Positions 27,663 to 41,588 of a stretch of 64,000 nucleotides of DNA are shown one piece after another. This DNA comes from Actinobacteria bacterium HGW-Actinobacteria-7. GTDB taxonomy: Bacteria; Actinomycetota; Coriobacteriia; Anaerosomatales; PHET01. The DNA is taken from positions 17,491-81,490 of the forward strand of contig PHET01000013.1 in assembly GCA_002841275.1 (NCBI GenBank), written 5' to 3'. The notes under the pieces were generated by a model. It had not been told where the DNA came from. It saw nothing but the letters and a program-made list of their open reading frames with translations, and made no database searches. Position 1 is the stretch's first letter; each line of letters starts with the position of its first letter. The position numbers and the translations under genes are program-made.

Positions 27663-29750
27663 CTAGGCGTTGCCGCCGACCTTGCTGACAATCTCCTCAG
27701 CCACCGACTTCGGTACCTGTTCGTACGCTTTGAACTGCATGCTGTAGACGGCACGACCCTGGGTCTTGCTGCGCAAGTCGGTCGAGTAGCCGAACATCTC
27801 AGAAAGCGGCACTTTCGCCCGGATGACCTGAGCGTTGCCGCGCGGTTCCATCTTGTCGATGTGACCACGACGACGATTCAGGTCTCCGATAACGTCGCCC
27901 ATGAAGTCCTCGGGGGTCACTACTTCCACGTCCATCGTAGGCTCGAGCAGAACCGGCGAGGACTTGCGCAGACCCTCCTTGATCGCCATGGAACCGGCGA
28001 TCTTGAATGCCATCTCGGAGGAGTCCACCTCGTGATACGAGCCATCGATCAGCTCGACCTTGACATCAACGACGGGGAATCCAGCGAGGACGCCCGAGGT
28101 GATAGCTTCTTGGATGCCCTTGTCTACCGACGGCACGTATTCCTTGGGAATCGAGCCACCGACGATCTTGCTGGAGAACTCGTAGCCCGCGCCGGGCTCC
28201 TGCGGAATGACGTTGATAACCACATGACCGTACTGACCACGACCACCCGATTGACGAGCGAACTTCATGTCCACACGGTCAACACGCTTGCCTGCGGTCT
28301 CACGATACGCAACCTGCGGCTTGCCGACATTCGCCTCGACCTTGAACTCACGCAGAAGGCGGTCGACGATGACCTCGAGGTGAAGCTCGCCCATGCCCGC
28401 GATGATGGTCTGACCCGTCTCAGAGTCCGTACGGACCTTGAACGTCGGATCCTCCTCGGCCAATTTCGCAAGTCCGTGACCGAGCTTGTCCTGCTCGGCT
28501 TTGGTCTTCGGTTCAATCGCGATGTCGATAACGGGATCCGGGAAGACCATCGACTCCAGCAGAACCGGAGCATCCTCGGCGCACAATGTGTCGCCCGTCG
28601 TGGTGTTCTTGAGCCCAACGGCAGCGACGATGTCACCAGCGCGGGCTACATCGATGTCCTCGCGGTGGTTCGCGTGCATCTGCAGAAGACGACCGATGCG
28701 CTCCTTGTGGCCCTTGGTGCTGTTGAGCACATATGAACCCGAGTCAAGTGAACCCGAGTACACCCGGAAGTAGGTGAGCTTGCCGACAAAGGGGTCGGTC
28801 ATGACCTTGAAGGCGAGAGCGGCGAACGGAGCCTTGGGATCCGCGGGACGCTCCACCTCTTCGTCGGTCTTCAGGTCGATTCCCTTGATGGCCGCAATAT
28901 CAAGCGGCGATGGTAGGAAGTCGATGACAGCGTCAAGAAGAGGCTGAACGCCCTTGTTCTTGAACGACGCGCCGCAGACGACCGGCGTGCACTTGTTGGC
29001 GATACACGCCTTGCGAAGTCCTGACTTGATCTCGGCGATGGTCAGTTCCTCATCCTCAAGGAACTTCGTCATGAGGTCATCGTCGAGCTCTGCAGCGGCC
29101 TCAACAAGCTCGTGACGGTACATCTCGGCGTCATCGACGAGCTCGGCAGGGATCTCACCGACTGTAGGGTTGATTCCGTTGTCGTCTTCGTTGAAGAACA
29201 CCGCGTTCATCTCAAGCAGGTCGACGAGTCCGATGAACTGATCCTCGGCCCCAATCGGAAGCTGGATGGGTACCGGGCGCGCGTTCAACCGATCCTTCAT
29301 CATAGCTAGGACGTTGTAGAAGTCCGCACCCGAACGATCCATCTTGTTGATGTAAGCCATCCGAGGGACACCATAGGTATCGGCCTGACGCCACACTGTC
29401 TCGGACTGAGGCTCAACGCCACCGACCGCACAGAACACCGCGCACGCACCGTCGAGGACGCGCAGCGAGCGCTCCACCTCGACCGTGAAGTCCACGTGCC
29501 CGGGCGTATCGATAATCTGAATTCGATGATCCTTCCAAAACGACGTGGTCGCAGCGGAGGTGATGGTGATCCCACGCTCCTGCTCCTGAACCATCCAGTC
29601 CATCGTCGCGGCGCCGTCATGCACCTCGCCGATCTTGTGCGTCTTGCCTGTGTAGAAGAGGATGCGCTCGGTCGTCGTCGTCTTGCCGGCGTCGATGTGC
29701 GCCATGATTCCGATGTTGCGTGTCTTCTCCAGTGAGTACTGCTTGGCCAT
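27663..29750 (-). CDS. fusA: Elongation factor G
   Basis: GTPase that drives translocation. The 695-residue protein has G1 [15 protein letters not shown], switch region [12 protein letters not shown]3 DTPGHVDF, and G4 NKMD, followed by domains II-V including [12 protein letters not shown]. It follows rpsG in an rpsL-rpsG-fusA str operon that lacks tuf; tuf lies upstream of rpmG instead. Confidence 0.98.
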   Translation of the reverse strand: MAKQYSLEKTRNIGIMAHIDAGKTTTTERILFYTGKTHKIGEVHDGAATMDWMVQEQERGITITSAATTSFWKDHRIQIIDTPGHVDFTVEVERSLRVLDGACAVFCAVGGVEPQSETVWRQADTYGVPRMAYINKMDRSGADFYNVLAMMKDRLNARPVPIQLPIGAEDQFIGLVDLLEMNAVFFNEDDNGINPTVGEIPAELVDDAEMYRHELVEAAAELDDDLMTKFLEDEELTIAEIKSGLRKACIANKCTPVVCGASFKNKGVQPLLDAVIDFLPSPLDIAAIKGIDLKTDEEVERPADPKAPFAALAFKVMTDPFVGKLTYFRVYSGSLDSGSYVLNSTKGHKERIGRLLQMHANHREDIDVARAGDIVAAVGLKNTTTGDTLCAEDAPVLLESMVFPDPVIDIAIEPKTKAEQDKLGHGLAKLAEEDPTFKVRTDSETGQTIIAGMGELHLEVIVDRLLREFKVEANVGKPQVAYRETAGKRVDRVDMKFARQSGGRGQYGHVVINVIPQEPGAGYEFSSKIVGGSIPKEYVPSVDKGIQEAITSGVLAGFPVVDVKVELIDGSYHEVDSSEMAFKIAGSMAIKEGLRKSSPVLLEPTMDVEVVTPEDFMGDVIGDLNRRRGHIDKMEPRGNAQVIRAKVPLSEMFGYSTDLRSKTQGRAVYSMQFKAYEQVPKSVAEEIVSKVGGNA

Positions 29751-29793
29751 CTCTGTCCTCAGACCTCTGTCTCTTGTCGGTTACCGGCCGGAA

Positions 29794-30264
29794 CTACCAG
29801 CGGTAGTGCGAGAACGCACGGTTGGACTCGGCCATCTTGAACAGGTCCTCGCGCTTCTTGACCGAGGAACCGGTGCCGTTGGCGGCATCCATGATCTCCC
29901 CGGCAAGGCGCTCGGCCATTGTCTTCTCGCGACGCTTGCGAGAGAAACCGACGATCCAGCGAATCGCGAGTGTGGTGGAGCGACGAGAGTTGACCTCGAT
30001 CGGCACCTGGTAGGTAGCACCACCCACGCGCTTGGGGCGAACCTCCAGCGTCGGGCGAACGTTGTCCATGGCCTTCTTGAAGACGGACAACGGGTCGGAC
30101 CCGGTCTTTACTTCAATCTGATCGAACGCACCATATACGATACGCTCGGCAGTGGACTTCTTCCCGTCAAGCAGCACCTTGTTGGTGAGCTGCGTGACAA
30201 GACGGTTGTTGTAGATGGCGTCCGGTGCTACTTCACGGCGGACGGCTGCTGCGCGCCTAGGCAT
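29794..30264 (-). CDS. rpsG: 30S ribosomal protein S7
   Basis: Organises the head of the small subunit. The start is ATG 30264 ([20 protein letters not shown]), giving 156 residues, the norm; the open frame before it is not conserved. Signatures include [18 protein letters not shown] and the [18 protein letters not shown] helix. It lies 65 bases after rpsL. Confidence 0.97.
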   Translation of the reverse strand: MPRRAAAVRREVAPDAIYNNRLVTQLTNKVLLDGKKSTAERIVYGAFDQIEVKTGSDPLSVFKKAMDNVRPTLEVRPKRVGGATYQVPIEVNSRRSTTLAIRWIVGFSRKRREKTMAERLAGEIMDAANGTGSSVKKREDLFKMAESNRAFSHYRW

Positions 30265-30329
30265 AAGACCTTGTCTCCTCGCAAACGTGTCAGCCGAACG
30301 CACACGCGCCGGCCGAGTATCAGAACGGA

Positions 30330-30701
30330 CTACTTAGGCTTCTTGGCGCCGTAGCGCGAGCGGGCCTGGTTACGGTTGTTGACCGCGGCGCAGTCGAGTG
30401 CGGCGCGGATGACCTTGTAACGCACACCCGGCAGGTCCTTGACACGACCCCCACGCACGAGAACGATTGAGTGCTCCTGCAGGTTGTGCCCGATACCGGG
30501 GATGTAGGCCGTAACCTCCATCTGATTGGTCAGGCGCACGCGGCAGACCTTGCGCAGTGCCGAGTTAGGCTTCTTGGGCGTGGTCGTGTAGACGCGGGTA
30601 CATACGCCCCGCTTCTGCGGATTGCCTTTGAGCGCCGGCGTCTTGCTCTTGTCGGCGACCTGCTTGCGGCCCTTCCGGACCAGCTGGTTGATAGTCGGCA
30701 A
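30330..30701 (-). CDS. rpsL: 30S ribosomal protein S12
   Basis: Decoding-centre protein. The 123-residue sequence has [20 protein letters not shown] and the [20 protein letters not shown] loop. The Lys of TTPKKPN matches the wild-type position whose changes give streptomycin resistance. It is the first gene of the str operon, with a near-consensus promoter about 80 bases upstream. Confidence 0.98.
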   Translation of the reverse strand: MPTINQLVRKGRKQVADKSKTPALKGNPQKRGVCTRVYTTTPKKPNSALRKVCRVRLTNQMEVTAYIPGIGHNLQEHSIVLVRGGRVKDLPGVRYKVIRAALDCAAVNNRNQARSRYGAKKPK

Positions 30702-30782
30702 CGATCTACTCCTTCTTCCGTTATAGCTACCAGCCCGGATAAGTCACGTGCAGACCACCCGAGCATGAAGTCACAAGGTCGC

Positions 30783-30811
30783 ACTCTAGCAACCTCGGCG
30801 ACCGATGTCAA
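30783..30811 (-). promoter_or_regulatory. Strong sigma-A-type promoter of the str operon
   Basis: The minus strand reads TTGACA (30811-30806), 17 bases, TAGAGT (30788-30783). The -35 is perfect and the spacing ideal. It lies between the rpoC terminator hairpin and rpsL, giving a leader of about 75 bases. Confidence 0.88.
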
Positions 30812-30868
30812 ACGCCACGCACCCGGGCGTATCTACCTATAGGTACGTGTTCCTGCTCTACTCGCGAA

Positions 30869-30900
30869 CGGTGCCCCGCCTCGCGAGAGGCGGGGCACCG
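30869..30900 (-). terminator. Hairpin terminator after rpoC
   Basis: A 13-bp perfect stem (CGGTGCCCCGCCT / AGGCGGGGCACCG) begins 16 bases after the rpoC stop. It is followed on the minus strand by TTCGCGAG, so there is no proper U tract. Its position and strength argue for termination of rpoBC before the str promoter. Confidence 0.72.
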
Positions 30901-30916
30901 CAAAGACCAGTTGAAG

Positions 30917-33900
30917 CTACGCCATGATCTGGATACCGTGGGCATCCAGGCCCGCCCGAACCTCTTCGACTGCCTTCTGCCCAATACCCGGCAGAGCCAG
31001 CAGATCGTCCTCGGAACGGCCCTTCAGATCCGACACCGTTGCCACTCCGGCCTCGGTGAACTTGTTCACCCATCGAGCGGAGACTCCGATATCGGTCAAC
31101 GTGACGGTTTCGAGATCGTCAGAGATGGCAACGGCCTCGGACGCCGCCGCATCAAGCTCCTCAACCTCAACCGCTTCGTCAAAGGCAGTCAACACGTGCT
31201 CTGCCTCGGGGTCGAACGTCATATTCGCGAAGGCCGAGACGTCGATCTCAGTGGCGTCCTCGAGGTCGAAATCCCCGAACACGTTCTCAAGATCCGCTTC
31301 CGACAGTGCGCCCGGTTCGGGTCGAACGGGAAGAAGCGCCTCGATCTCCTTGAGTTCTTCAGGGGCCCAATCCGGAAGCGGTCCCTCGTGCGAAGATTCG
31401 GACTCGATGCTCTGGCCACGATAGCTGAGTTTCACGTCGCGGTAGCGCCGCATGCCGGTAGCAGCCGGAATGAGCTTACCGATGATAACGTTCTCTTTCA
31501 GACCGAGCAGCTCGTCTTCCTTGCCCGCGATCGCTGCGTCAGTAAGCACGCGCGTGGTCTCCTGGAAGGATGCGGCCGACAGGAACGAGTCGGTTGCAAG
31601 CGACGCCTTGGTGATTCCGAGCAGAACGGGATGGCCTGAGGCAGGCTCTCCACCTGCAGCGATCGCGCCTTCATTCGCAGTTGCAAAATCCATGCGGTCG
31701 ATGAGCTGACCGGGCAGCAGACCGGCGTCACCTGCCTCGGTCACGCTGACCTTGCGCAGCATCTGACGCGAAATCACTTCGATATGCTTGTCGTTGATGT
31801 CAACGCCCTGAGCACGATAGACGTCCTGGACCTGGTCGACGATGTAGCGCAGCGTGTCGTTCGGGCCCTTGAGATGCAGCAGGTCGTGCGGGTTCACAGA
31901 ACCCCTTGAGAGCTGCTGGCCCAACTCCACCTTAGCGCCATCGACGACACCGGCGAGAAGCTGCATACGGCGCGACACCGTGTACTCAACCTCGGTCCCG
32001 TCGTCCGCCTTGATAGTCAGCTTGCGCGTCTTGTCCTCGTCCTCAATGCTGAGAACACCGCTGTTCTCAGCAAGAATCGCGAGGCCCTTCGGCTTCCTTG
32101 CCTCGAAGAGCTCGGTGACTCGGGGAAGACCGTGCGTGATGTCCTCACCTGCGACACCACCCGTGTGGAACGTACGCATGGTCAGCTGCGTGCCCGGCTC
32201 GCCGATGGACTGGGCTGCGATGATGCCCACTGCAGTTCCGATATCCACCGGACGACCACTGGCAAGGTCCCAGCCATAGCAGGCCTGGCAGATTCCATGC
32301 TTCGCGCGGCAGGTCATGACTGTGCGCGCCACGACCTGCGTAACACCAGCGTCCGCGAGCGACTGAACGTCGTCGTCGTTGATGGCGTAGTAGCCCGCCT
32401 CGCGGACGATCGCGCCAGTCTCGGCGTTGACAGCAGGCTCAAGCAGACATCTGCCCACGATGTTGTGATCGACGTTGCCATCGGACTTGAGCACCGAGAA
32501 CGTGGCACCTTCGTCGGTGCCGCAATCCTGCTCGCGCACAATCACGTCCTGTGCGACATCGACCAGGCGCCTGGTCAGGTAACCGGAGTCCGCCGTACGA
32601 AGTGCGGTGTCGGCGAGACCCTTGCGTGCGCCGTGAGTCGAGATGAAGTACTCGAGAACGGTGAGGCCTTCTCGGAAGTTAGCCTTGATGGGACGGTCTA
32701 TGATGTCACCCTTCGGGTTCGCCATCAGACCACGCATACCAGCAAGCTGACGAATCTGCTTGATGTTACCTCGGGCTCCGGAGTAAGCCATCATGTAGAT
32801 GGGGTTGAACTTGTCGAACGCTTCAGCCATCGCGTCACCGACATCATCGGTAGCACGAGTCCACACGTCGACGATCTGGCGGTGCCGCTCGTCACGCGTG
32901 ATGAGCCCGCGCTCGTACTGGCTCTCAATCTTCACGACTTCTTTGTCAGACTCGGCGAGGATCTCCCACTTGTTCTCGGGAATCATGGCGTCGTAAACAG
33001 ACACGGTCAGACCAGCGCGCGTGGCGTAGTGGAAGCCCAGCCGCTTGATCTCATCGAGGATCTGGCCCATCTGAGTGGCGGGATAAGCCACTGAGCACTC
33101 TTCGACGATGCGGCTGATGCCCTTCTTATCGATCGAGTGGTTGATGAAAGCGTGGTCGTCCGGCAGCGAGCGGTTGAACGTGATTCGCCCAACCGTGGTC
33201 TCGATGCGCTCCCCTGCCTTCTTCTCTTCGAACTGTCCCAGCTTCACCTGCACGAGGGTATCTTCGCTCAAGCGAACGTTGACCTTGGCCTGCAGGTCGA
33301 GATCGGCCCTGTTGTCGTACGCCAACACCGCCTCGTCGGCGGACATGAACGTCCGACCTTCCCCAGGCATGCCGTCGCGGTGAGCGGTCAGATAGTAGAG
33401 ACCGATGACCATGTCCTGCGTCGGCGTGGTAAGCGGACGACCGTGCGCCGGGCTCTTGATATTGTTGGTGGAAAGCATGAGGATGCGTGCCTCTGCCTGC
33501 GCCTCTGTCGAGAGAGGCAGGTGAACAGCCATCTGGTCGCCGTCGAAGTCCGCGTTGAAGGCCGTACACACCAACGGGTGGATGCGGATGGCCTTGCCCT
33601 CGACCAAGATCGGTTCGAAGGCCTGGATGCCCAGACGGTGCAGCGTAGGCGCGCGGTTGAGCATCACAGGATGGTCAGCGATGACTTCCTCGAGAACGTC
33701 CCACACGACACCCTTGCCACGATCCACAAGACGCTTTGCAGCCTTGATGTTCTGAGCATGGTCGAGGTCGACCAAGCGCTTCATCACGAAGGGCTTGAAC
33801 AGCTCGAGCGCCATTGCCTTGGGCAGACCGCACTGGTGCAGCTTGAGCTCAGGTCCAACCACGATGACCGAACGGCCGGAGTAGTCAACGCGCTTACCCA

Positions 33901-35194
33901 GAAGGTTCTGGCGGAAGCGACCCTGCTTACCCTTGAGCATGTCGGAGATCGACTTCAGGGGCCGGTTGCCGGGTCCTGTGACCGGGCGCCCGCGGCGTCC
34001 GTTATCGAACAACGCGTCAACGGCTTCCTGGAGCATGCGCTTCTCATTGTTGACGATGATCTCAGGCGCGCCTAGATCAAGAAGCCTCTTGAGGCGATTG
34101 TTGCGGTTGATGACGCGACGATACAGGTCATTCAAGTCGCTCGTAGCGAAGCGGCCACCGTCGAGCTGCACCATCGGACGCAGATCGGGCGGGATGACCG
34201 GAACCGCGTCGAGAATCATCCACTGGGGACGATTCTTCGACTTCTTGAAGGAATCCACGACCTTCAGACGCTTGATCGCCTTCTGGCGCTTCTGCCCTTT
34301 GCCGTCACGAATCGTCGTGCGGAGTTCCTCGGCGAGGAGCTCAAGGTCCAGCTGAGCAAGGAGATCCTTGACCGCCTCAGCGCCCATGCCACCGCGGAAG
34401 TACGTGCCGTAGCGGACCTTCATCTCACGATAGAGGGTCTCATCGTTGACGAGTGACTTCACGGACAGCTTGTTGAAGGCGTCGAAGGCCTCCTGGAGCA
34501 ACGACCTGCGATCGGCGTACTCCTCGTCGACGTCCTTGATGTCGCGGTCGGCTTCCTTGTTGAGCTTCTTGATGCGATCCTCGACCGGCGTCTCATCGTC
34601 GTGGTCGTCATGCTCTTCGGGCTCGATCTCTCCGCGGGCGACAGCAATCAGTCTGTCACGCTCTGCCTCGATCTCGGAAAGCTCCTCAGCCTTCTCCGCT
34701 TCCAATTGCTCGATATCGGCCGTCAGCTCGTCCTTGAGCATGGCGATATCCGCCTCGCGATCCTCTTCATTCACCGAGGTGATGATGGAGGAAGCGAAGT
34801 ACAGTACCTTCTCGAGGTCCTTAGGCGCGATATCCAGCAGGTAGCCCATGCGCGAAGGCACACCTTTGAAGTACCAAATGTGGCTTACCGGTGCGGCAAG
34901 CTCAATATGTCCCATCCGCTCACGACGGACCTTGGCGCGAGTGACCTCAACACCACAGCGTTCGCACACGATGCCCTTGAAGCGGACACGCTTGTACTTG
35001 CCGCAGTAGCACTCCCAGTCCTTTGTCGGGCCGAAGATCTTCTCGCAGAAGAGTCCGTCCTTCTCAGGCTTGAGCGTACGGTAGTTGATGGTCTCCGGCT
35101 TCTTGACCTCGCCACGTGACCACTGGCGGATCTGCTCGGACGACGCCAGGCCGATGCGCAGGCGGTCGAAGTTGTTCACATCGACGTCGAGCAC
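30917..35194 (-). CDS. rpoC: DNA-directed RNA polymerase subunit beta-prime, with C-terminal alpha-CTD-like extension
   Basis: Catalytic subunit of RNA polymerase. The N-terminal zinc ribbon uses C62, C64, C77 and C80. A charged coiled-coil insert spans about residues 150-240. The catalytic Mg loop NADFDGDQM is at 547-555. The conserved core ends near residue 1263 ([14 protein letters not shown]). A further 162 residues follow: an acidic, low-complexity linker (about 1264-1360) and a compact domain (about 1363-1425) that resembles the RNA polymerase alpha C-terminal domain. In it, R1374, N1377, G1405, K1407 and E1411 align with E. coli alpha R265, N268, G296, K298 and E302. It follows rpoB by three bases. 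Confidence 0.97.
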   Translation of the reverse strand: MLDVDVNNFDRLRIGLASSEQIRQWSRGEVKKPETINYRTLKPEKDGLFCEKIFGPTKDWECYCGKYKRVRFKGIVCERCGVEVTRAKVRRERMGHIELAAPVSHIWYFKGVPSRMGYLLDIAPKDLEKVLYFASSIITSVNEEDREADIAMLKDELTADIEQLEAEKAEELSEIEAERDRLIAVARGEIEPEEHDDHDDETPVEDRIKKLNKEADRDIKDVDEEYADRRSLLQEAFDAFNKLSVKSLVNDETLYREMKVRYGTYFRGGMGAEAVKDLLAQLDLELLAEELRTTIRDGKGQKRQKAIKRLKVVDSFKKSKNRPQWMILDAVPVIPPDLRPMVQLDGGRFATSDLNDLYRRVINRNNRLKRLLDLGAPEIIVNNEKRMLQEAVDALFDNGRRGRPVTGPGNRPLKSISDMLKGKQGRFRQNLLGKRVDYSGRSVIVVGPELKLHQCGLPKAMALELFKPFVMKRLVDLDHAQNIKAAKRLVDRGKGVVWDVLEEVIADHPVMLNRAPTLHRLGIQAFEPILVEGKAIRIHPLVCTAFNADFDGDQMAVHLPLSTEAQAEARILMLSTNNIKSPAHGRPLTTPTQDMVIGLYYLTAHRDGMPGEGRTFMSADEAVLAYDNRADLDLQAKVNVRLSEDTLVQVKLGQFEEKKAGERIETTVGRITFNRSLPDDHAFINHSIDKKGISRIVEECSVAYPATQMGQILDEIKRLGFHYATRAGLTVSVYDAMIPENKWEILAESDKEVVKIESQYERGLITRDERHRQIVDVWTRATDDVGDAMAEAFDKFNPIYMMAYSGARGNIKQIRQLAGMRGLMANPKGDIIDRPIKANFREGLTVLEYFISTHGARKGLADTALRTADSGYLTRRLVDVAQDVIVREQDCGTDEGATFSVLKSDGNVDHNIVGRCLLEPAVNAETGAIVREAGYYAINDDDVQSLADAGVTQVVARTVMTCRAKHGICQACYGWDLASGRPVDIGTAVGIIAAQSIGEPGTQLTMRTFHTGGVAGEDITHGLPRVTELFEARKPKGLAILAENSGVLSIEDEDKTRKLTIKADDGTEVEYTVSRRMQLLAGVVDGAKVELGQQLSRGSVNPHDLLHLKGPNDTLRYIVDQVQDVYRAQGVDINDKHIEVISRQMLRKVSVTEAGDAGLLPGQLIDRMDFATANEGAIAAGGEPASGHPVLLGITKASLATDSFLSAASFQETTRVLTDAAIAGKEDELLGLKENVIIGKLIPAATGMRRYRDVKLSYRGQSIESESSHEGPLPDWAPEELKEIEALLPVRPEPGALSEADLENVFGDFDLEDATEIDVSAFANMTFDPEAEHVLTAFDEAVEVEELDAAASEAVAISDDLETVTLTDIGVSARWVNKFTEAGVATVSDLKGRSEDDLLALPGIGQKAVEEVRAGLDAHGIQIMA

Positions 35195-35197
35195 GTG

Positions 35198-38713
<3,516 letters not shown>

Positions 38714-38766
38714 CAGGCGATTCCTCCTTCAGAAGATGGAGCGGACGACATTAGTCGCAAACTGCT

Positions 38767-38795
38767 ATGTTAGTGAAACGCCTCTAGCGCGTCAA
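38767..38795 (-). promoter_or_regulatory. Promoter upstream of rpoBC
   Basis: The minus strand reads TTGACG (38795-38790), 17 bases, TAACAT (38772-38767), about 55 bases before the rpoB start. With the hairpin just upstream, it would let rpoBC be expressed apart from the ribosomal protein genes. Confidence 0.75.
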
Positions 38796-38824
38796 GATGC
38801 TTTCTCGGCTCACCAGAGCGCGTC

Positions 38825-38858
38825 GAAGGGCCGAGGTCAGTGGGGACCCCGGCCCTTC
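38825..38858 (-). terminator. Hairpin (partial terminator) between rplL and rpoB
   Basis: A long stem GAAGGGCCG-GGTC / GACC-CGGCCCTTC lies 49 bases after the L7/L12 stop and before the rpoB promoter. No U tract follows, so it may be an attenuator or RNA-processing site of the kind found between rplL and rpoB in other bacteria. Confidence 0.6.
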
Positions 38859-38906
38859 TGTCACGGCCGAACCTCTTCTCAGCGGAACGGCCGACCGCGA
38901 TCAGAA

Positions 38907-39287
38907 CTACTTGATGGTAACCGCAGCGCCAGCATCCTCGAGCTTGGACTTGGCCTCCTCGGCCTTGTCCTTCGCTGCGCCCTCAACAACGGCCTTGGGC
39001 GCGCTCTCGACGAGATCCTTGGCCTCCTTCAGACCGAGGCTCGTGAGCTCACGGACGACCTTGATGACGGCGATCTTGTTGTCGCCATAGCCCTCGAGCA
39101 CGACGTCAAACGCAGTCTGCTCCTCCTCGGCGGCAGCGGCCTCGGCGGGAGCCGCCGCAGCCATGGCGACCGGAGCGGCCGCGGAGACACCAAAGGTCTC
39201 TTCCATCATCTTGACGAGCTCGGCGAGCTCCAGTGCCGGCTTGACCTTGATAGCCTCAAGGATCTCCTCATTGGTAAGTGCAGCCAT
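38907..39287 (-). CDS. rplL: 50S ribosomal protein L7/L12
   Basis: Stalk protein that recruits translation factors. The 126-residue protein has the N-terminal dimer domain ([20 protein letters not shown]), an Ala/Glu hinge at 45-58, and the C-terminal factor-binding domain with [20 protein letters not shown] and [15 protein letters not shown] helix. It follows rplJ by 75 bases. Confidence 0.97.
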   Translation of the reverse strand: MAALTNEEILEAIKVKPALELAELVKMMEETFGVSAAAPVAMAAAAPAEAAAAEEEQTAFDVVLEGYGDNKIAVIKVVRELTSLGLKEAKDLVESAPKAVVEGAAKDKAEEAKSKLEDAGAAVTIK

Positions 39288-39362
39288 GTTGTCTCTCTCC
39301 TTCGATTCATCGTTTCGCGGGGGCTTCGCCCCGCTACGCTTGTAAGTGAAGCCGAACCGCGA

Positions 39363-39884
39363 CTACGCGGCGGCTTTCTGGTCCGCGACGGCCTGTACGG
39401 TCCGTGCGAACGCCTCGGTCGTTCCATTGAGCACACGGGCGAATCCGGTAAGCGGGTTGAGCATCGTACCCAGGAGCTTGGCGATAAGCTGCTCGCGTGA
39501 AGGCAGCATGGCAATCGCTTTGACTCCGTTTGAGTCAACGATCTGATTCTGGACGAAGCCACCTTTGAGTCCGAGAGCGGGATTCTCCTTCGCGAACGCG
39601 GTCAGTGCCTTGGCGGGAGCCACGGCGTCTTCGGCGATGAACACGAAAGCTGTGGGACCCTCGAGAAACGCGTCCATGTTGGGCAGCGCCAGCTCGCGGA
39701 CCGCGATTTCGGTAAGAGAGTTCTTGTAGATCTTGATCTCTCCGCCGACCTCGCGAATCCTTGAACGCAGAATCTGCATCTGCTTGACCGTCAATCCACG
39801 ATAGTCGGCCATGATCACGGCTTCTGAAGCGTTGAAGCGCTCCTTGATCTCAGCGACGAGCGACTCTTTGTTTTCAGTTGGCAT
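39363..39884 (-). CDS. rplJ: 50S ribosomal protein L10
   Basis: Anchors the L7/L12 stalk. 173 residues, with KESLVAEIKERFNASEAVIM at the start, the RNA-binding MADYRGLTVKQMQILRSRIR, and a C-terminal helix that binds L12 dimers. The SD GGAGGG is just before ATG. Expression is probably feedback-controlled by L10 through the leader at 40056-40140. Confidence 0.97.
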   Translation of the reverse strand: MPTENKESLVAEIKERFNASEAVIMADYRGLTVKQMQILRSRIREVGGEIKIYKNSLTEIAVRELALPNMDAFLEGPTAFVFIAEDAVAPAKALTAFAKENPALGLKGGFVQNQIVDSNGVKAIAMLPSREQLIAKLLGTMLNPLTGFARVLNGTTEAFARTVQAVADQKAAA

Positions 39885-39979
39885 TTACTTCCCTCCTTCC
39901 TGTCACACGCACTCCCCGGCCTGGTCCCGCAAGGGACCGGAGGTCGGGTCACGCCCTTCCGGAGTTGTCCGGAAACAGA

Positions 39980-40018
39980 CGCGGCCCCCGACTGCCATCG
40001 AAGGCAACGGGGGCCGCG
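39980..40018 (-). terminator. Attenuator-like hairpin in the rplJ leader
   Basis: A very stable stem CGCGGCCCCCG / CGGGGGCCGCG with a 17-base loop lies between the L10-binding leader and rplJ, followed by TCTGTTTCC on the minus strand. Position suggests transcription attenuation of rplJL coupled to L10 binding. A further hairpin GGTCCC-TTGC-GGGACC at 39922-39937 lies closer to the gene. Confidence 0.6.
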
Positions 40019-40055
40019 AGCAGTTCTATCTGCTGAGAGCCGCAATGCGGCTCAT

Positions 40056-40140
40056 GCGACCACCTCGGCAGGCGGGGTGCGGTGGCTCCCCCTTAAGCCC
40101 GGACACTCTCCGGACGCCGGCTGTCTTCGGCAGCGGTTCG
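40056..40140 (-). ncRNA. L10-type ribosomal protein leader upstream of rplJL
   Basis: The minus strand reads CCGCTGCCGAAGACAGCCGG, then GGGCTTAAGGGGGAGCC, then CCTGCCGAGGTGG. This series of an AGACAGC block, a central CTTAA loop and a closing CCTGC-GAGG block is the pattern of L10 leaders, whose kink-turn binds L10(L12)4. The leader sits in the 345-base gap 39885-40229, which has no gene. Two TTGACA boxes (40201-40196 and 40161-40156) lie upstream but neither has a good -10. Recognised by eye; no covariance search was run. Confidence 0.7.
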
Positions 40141-40229
40141 TACGCGATTTGTGATTGTCAATGCGACGTCGAAGTCTGACGCTGCGTGATTGCCCTGTCA
40201 AGCGACAACCTCGGGTTGATCGAGAAGGT

Positions 40230-40937
40230 CTACTCCTCGGTCAGGTTGCGCACTATGCTGGGGTCGATCTTGACTCCGGGACCCATGGTCGAGGCGGCAG
40301 TGACCGACTTCATGTACTTGCCCTTGGCCGCGGACGGCTTTGCGCGGATGATCTCATCGAGCAGAGCGGCGTAGTTCTCGACGAGAAGCTTCTCATCAAA
40401 TGAGACACGCCCGACCGGGACATGCGCTATTCCGAACTTGTCGGCGCGATACTCAACACGACCGGCCTTGAGCTCGGTGATGATCTGCCCGACATTCATG
40501 GTCACAGTGCCGAGCTTCGGGTTAGGCATGAGTCCACGCGGTCCAAGTGCCTTACCCAGCTTGCCGACCTTGCCCATCATGTCCGGTGTTGCGACAGCGG
40601 CGTCGAAGTCAAAGAAGCCGCCTTCAATCTTGGCTACGAGGTCATCGCTGCCAACGATGTCCGCGCCAGCCGCCTCGGCCTCGCGAGCCTTGTCGCCCTC
40701 GGCGAATACCGCGACGCGAACATCCTTGCCGGTTCCGTGGGGCAGAGAAACGCTTCCGCGAATCTGCTGCTCGGCCTGGCGAGTGTCGATGCCGAGCCTG
40801 AAGTGGACTTCTACAGTCTCGTCAAACCTTGCGGTCGCGGACTGCTTCACTGTTCTCATCGCTTCAAGCGGTGAGTGTAGACGTCGCCGGTCGATCTTCT
40901 CGGCAACCTCCATGTACTTCTTGCCGTGCTTTGGCAT
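40230..40937 (-). CDS. rplA: 50S ribosomal protein L1
   Basis: L1-stalk protein that helps eject E-site tRNA. I start it at ATG 40937 ([18 protein letters not shown]), right after AGGAGGTAGCA, giving 235 residues. The signature [20 protein letters not shown] and [16 protein letters not shown] are intact. It follows rplK by about 96 bases. Confidence 0.97.
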   Translation of the reverse strand: MPKHGKKYMEVAEKIDRRRLHSPLEAMRTVKQSATARFDETVEVHFRLGIDTRQAEQQIRGSVSLPHGTGKDVRVAVFAEGDKAREAEAAGADIVGSDDLVAKIEGGFFDFDAAVATPDMMGKVGKLGKALGPRGLMPNPKLGTVTMNVGQIITELKAGRVEYRADKFGIAHVPVGRVSFDEKLLVENYAALLDEIIRAKPSAAKGKYMKSVTAASTMGPGVKIDPSIVRNLTEE

Positions 40938-41033
40938 TGCTACCTCCTGTGGTTCAGGCGGGCACCCTGATGGCACCCTCCCACGAGCGCGACGTGTGTC
41001 GCGCATTCCAACGGTTGCTTGCACCTAGTGGTG

Positions 41034-41459
41034 CTAGTCAACTACTACGACGCCCATCGAGCGAGCCGTGCCGGCAATGATCCTCATACCGGCCTCGACG
41101 TCATTGGAGTTCAAGTCAGGTTCCTTGAGCTCGGCGATCTCGCGCAGCTGGGTCGAGGTGATCTCGCCAACCTTCGTGCGGTTGGGTACGCCGGATCCGC
41201 TCTCGATACCCAAGGCTTGCTTGATGAGCACAGCAGCCGGGGGGGTCTTGAGGATGAAGTCGAACGAACGATCCTCGTAGACCGAGATCTCGACCGGAAT
41301 GATGGTGCCGGCCTTGTCGCTCGTCGCGGCGTTGAATGCCTGACAGAACTGCATGATGTTGACCTGATGCTGGCCGAGTGCCGGACCCACGGGGGGTGCG
41401 GGGTTCGCCTGAGCACCAGGAATCTGTAGCTTGATGAAGCCGACAACTTTCTTGGCCAT
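41034..41459 (-). CDS. rplK: 50S ribosomal protein L11
   Basis: GTPase-centre protein binding the thiostrepton region of 23S rRNA. The start is ATG 41459 ([20 protein letters not shown]), giving 141 residues. Landmarks are [19 protein letters not shown] and the C-terminal [11 protein letters not shown]. The 129-base leader contains a perfect hairpin CCGCGAG-GAGA-CTCGCGG (41546-41563) of unknown role. Confidence 0.97.
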   Translation of the reverse strand: MAKKVVGFIKLQIPGAQANPAPPVGPALGQHQVNIMQFCQAFNAATSDKAGTIIPVEISVYEDRSFDFILKTPPAAVLIKQALGIESGSGVPNRTKVGEITSTQLREIAELKEPDLNSNDVEAGMRIIAGTARSMGVVVVD

Positions 41460-41588
41460 CTTTGGACTCGTCCCTATCTCGCGTGCGACCGGGTTCTGGC
41501 CGCCCTGATGTCCCATTCAAACAACGACCCTGCCGAGAGAAGCGTCCGCGAGTCTCCTCGCGGCCCCACAGGACCGATAGTTTCCTTC

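Noticed and set aside
27567..28736. Long plus-strand open frame opposite fusA (389 codons), and similar ones opposite rpoB, rpoC, glmS and tuf
   Set aside because: High GC content makes long antisense frames common. These have no family similarity, no ribosome-binding sites, and lie fully across conserved genes.
40156..40161. Second TTGACA box in the rplJ leader as a promoter
   Set aside because: No acceptable -10 lies 16-18 bases downstream.
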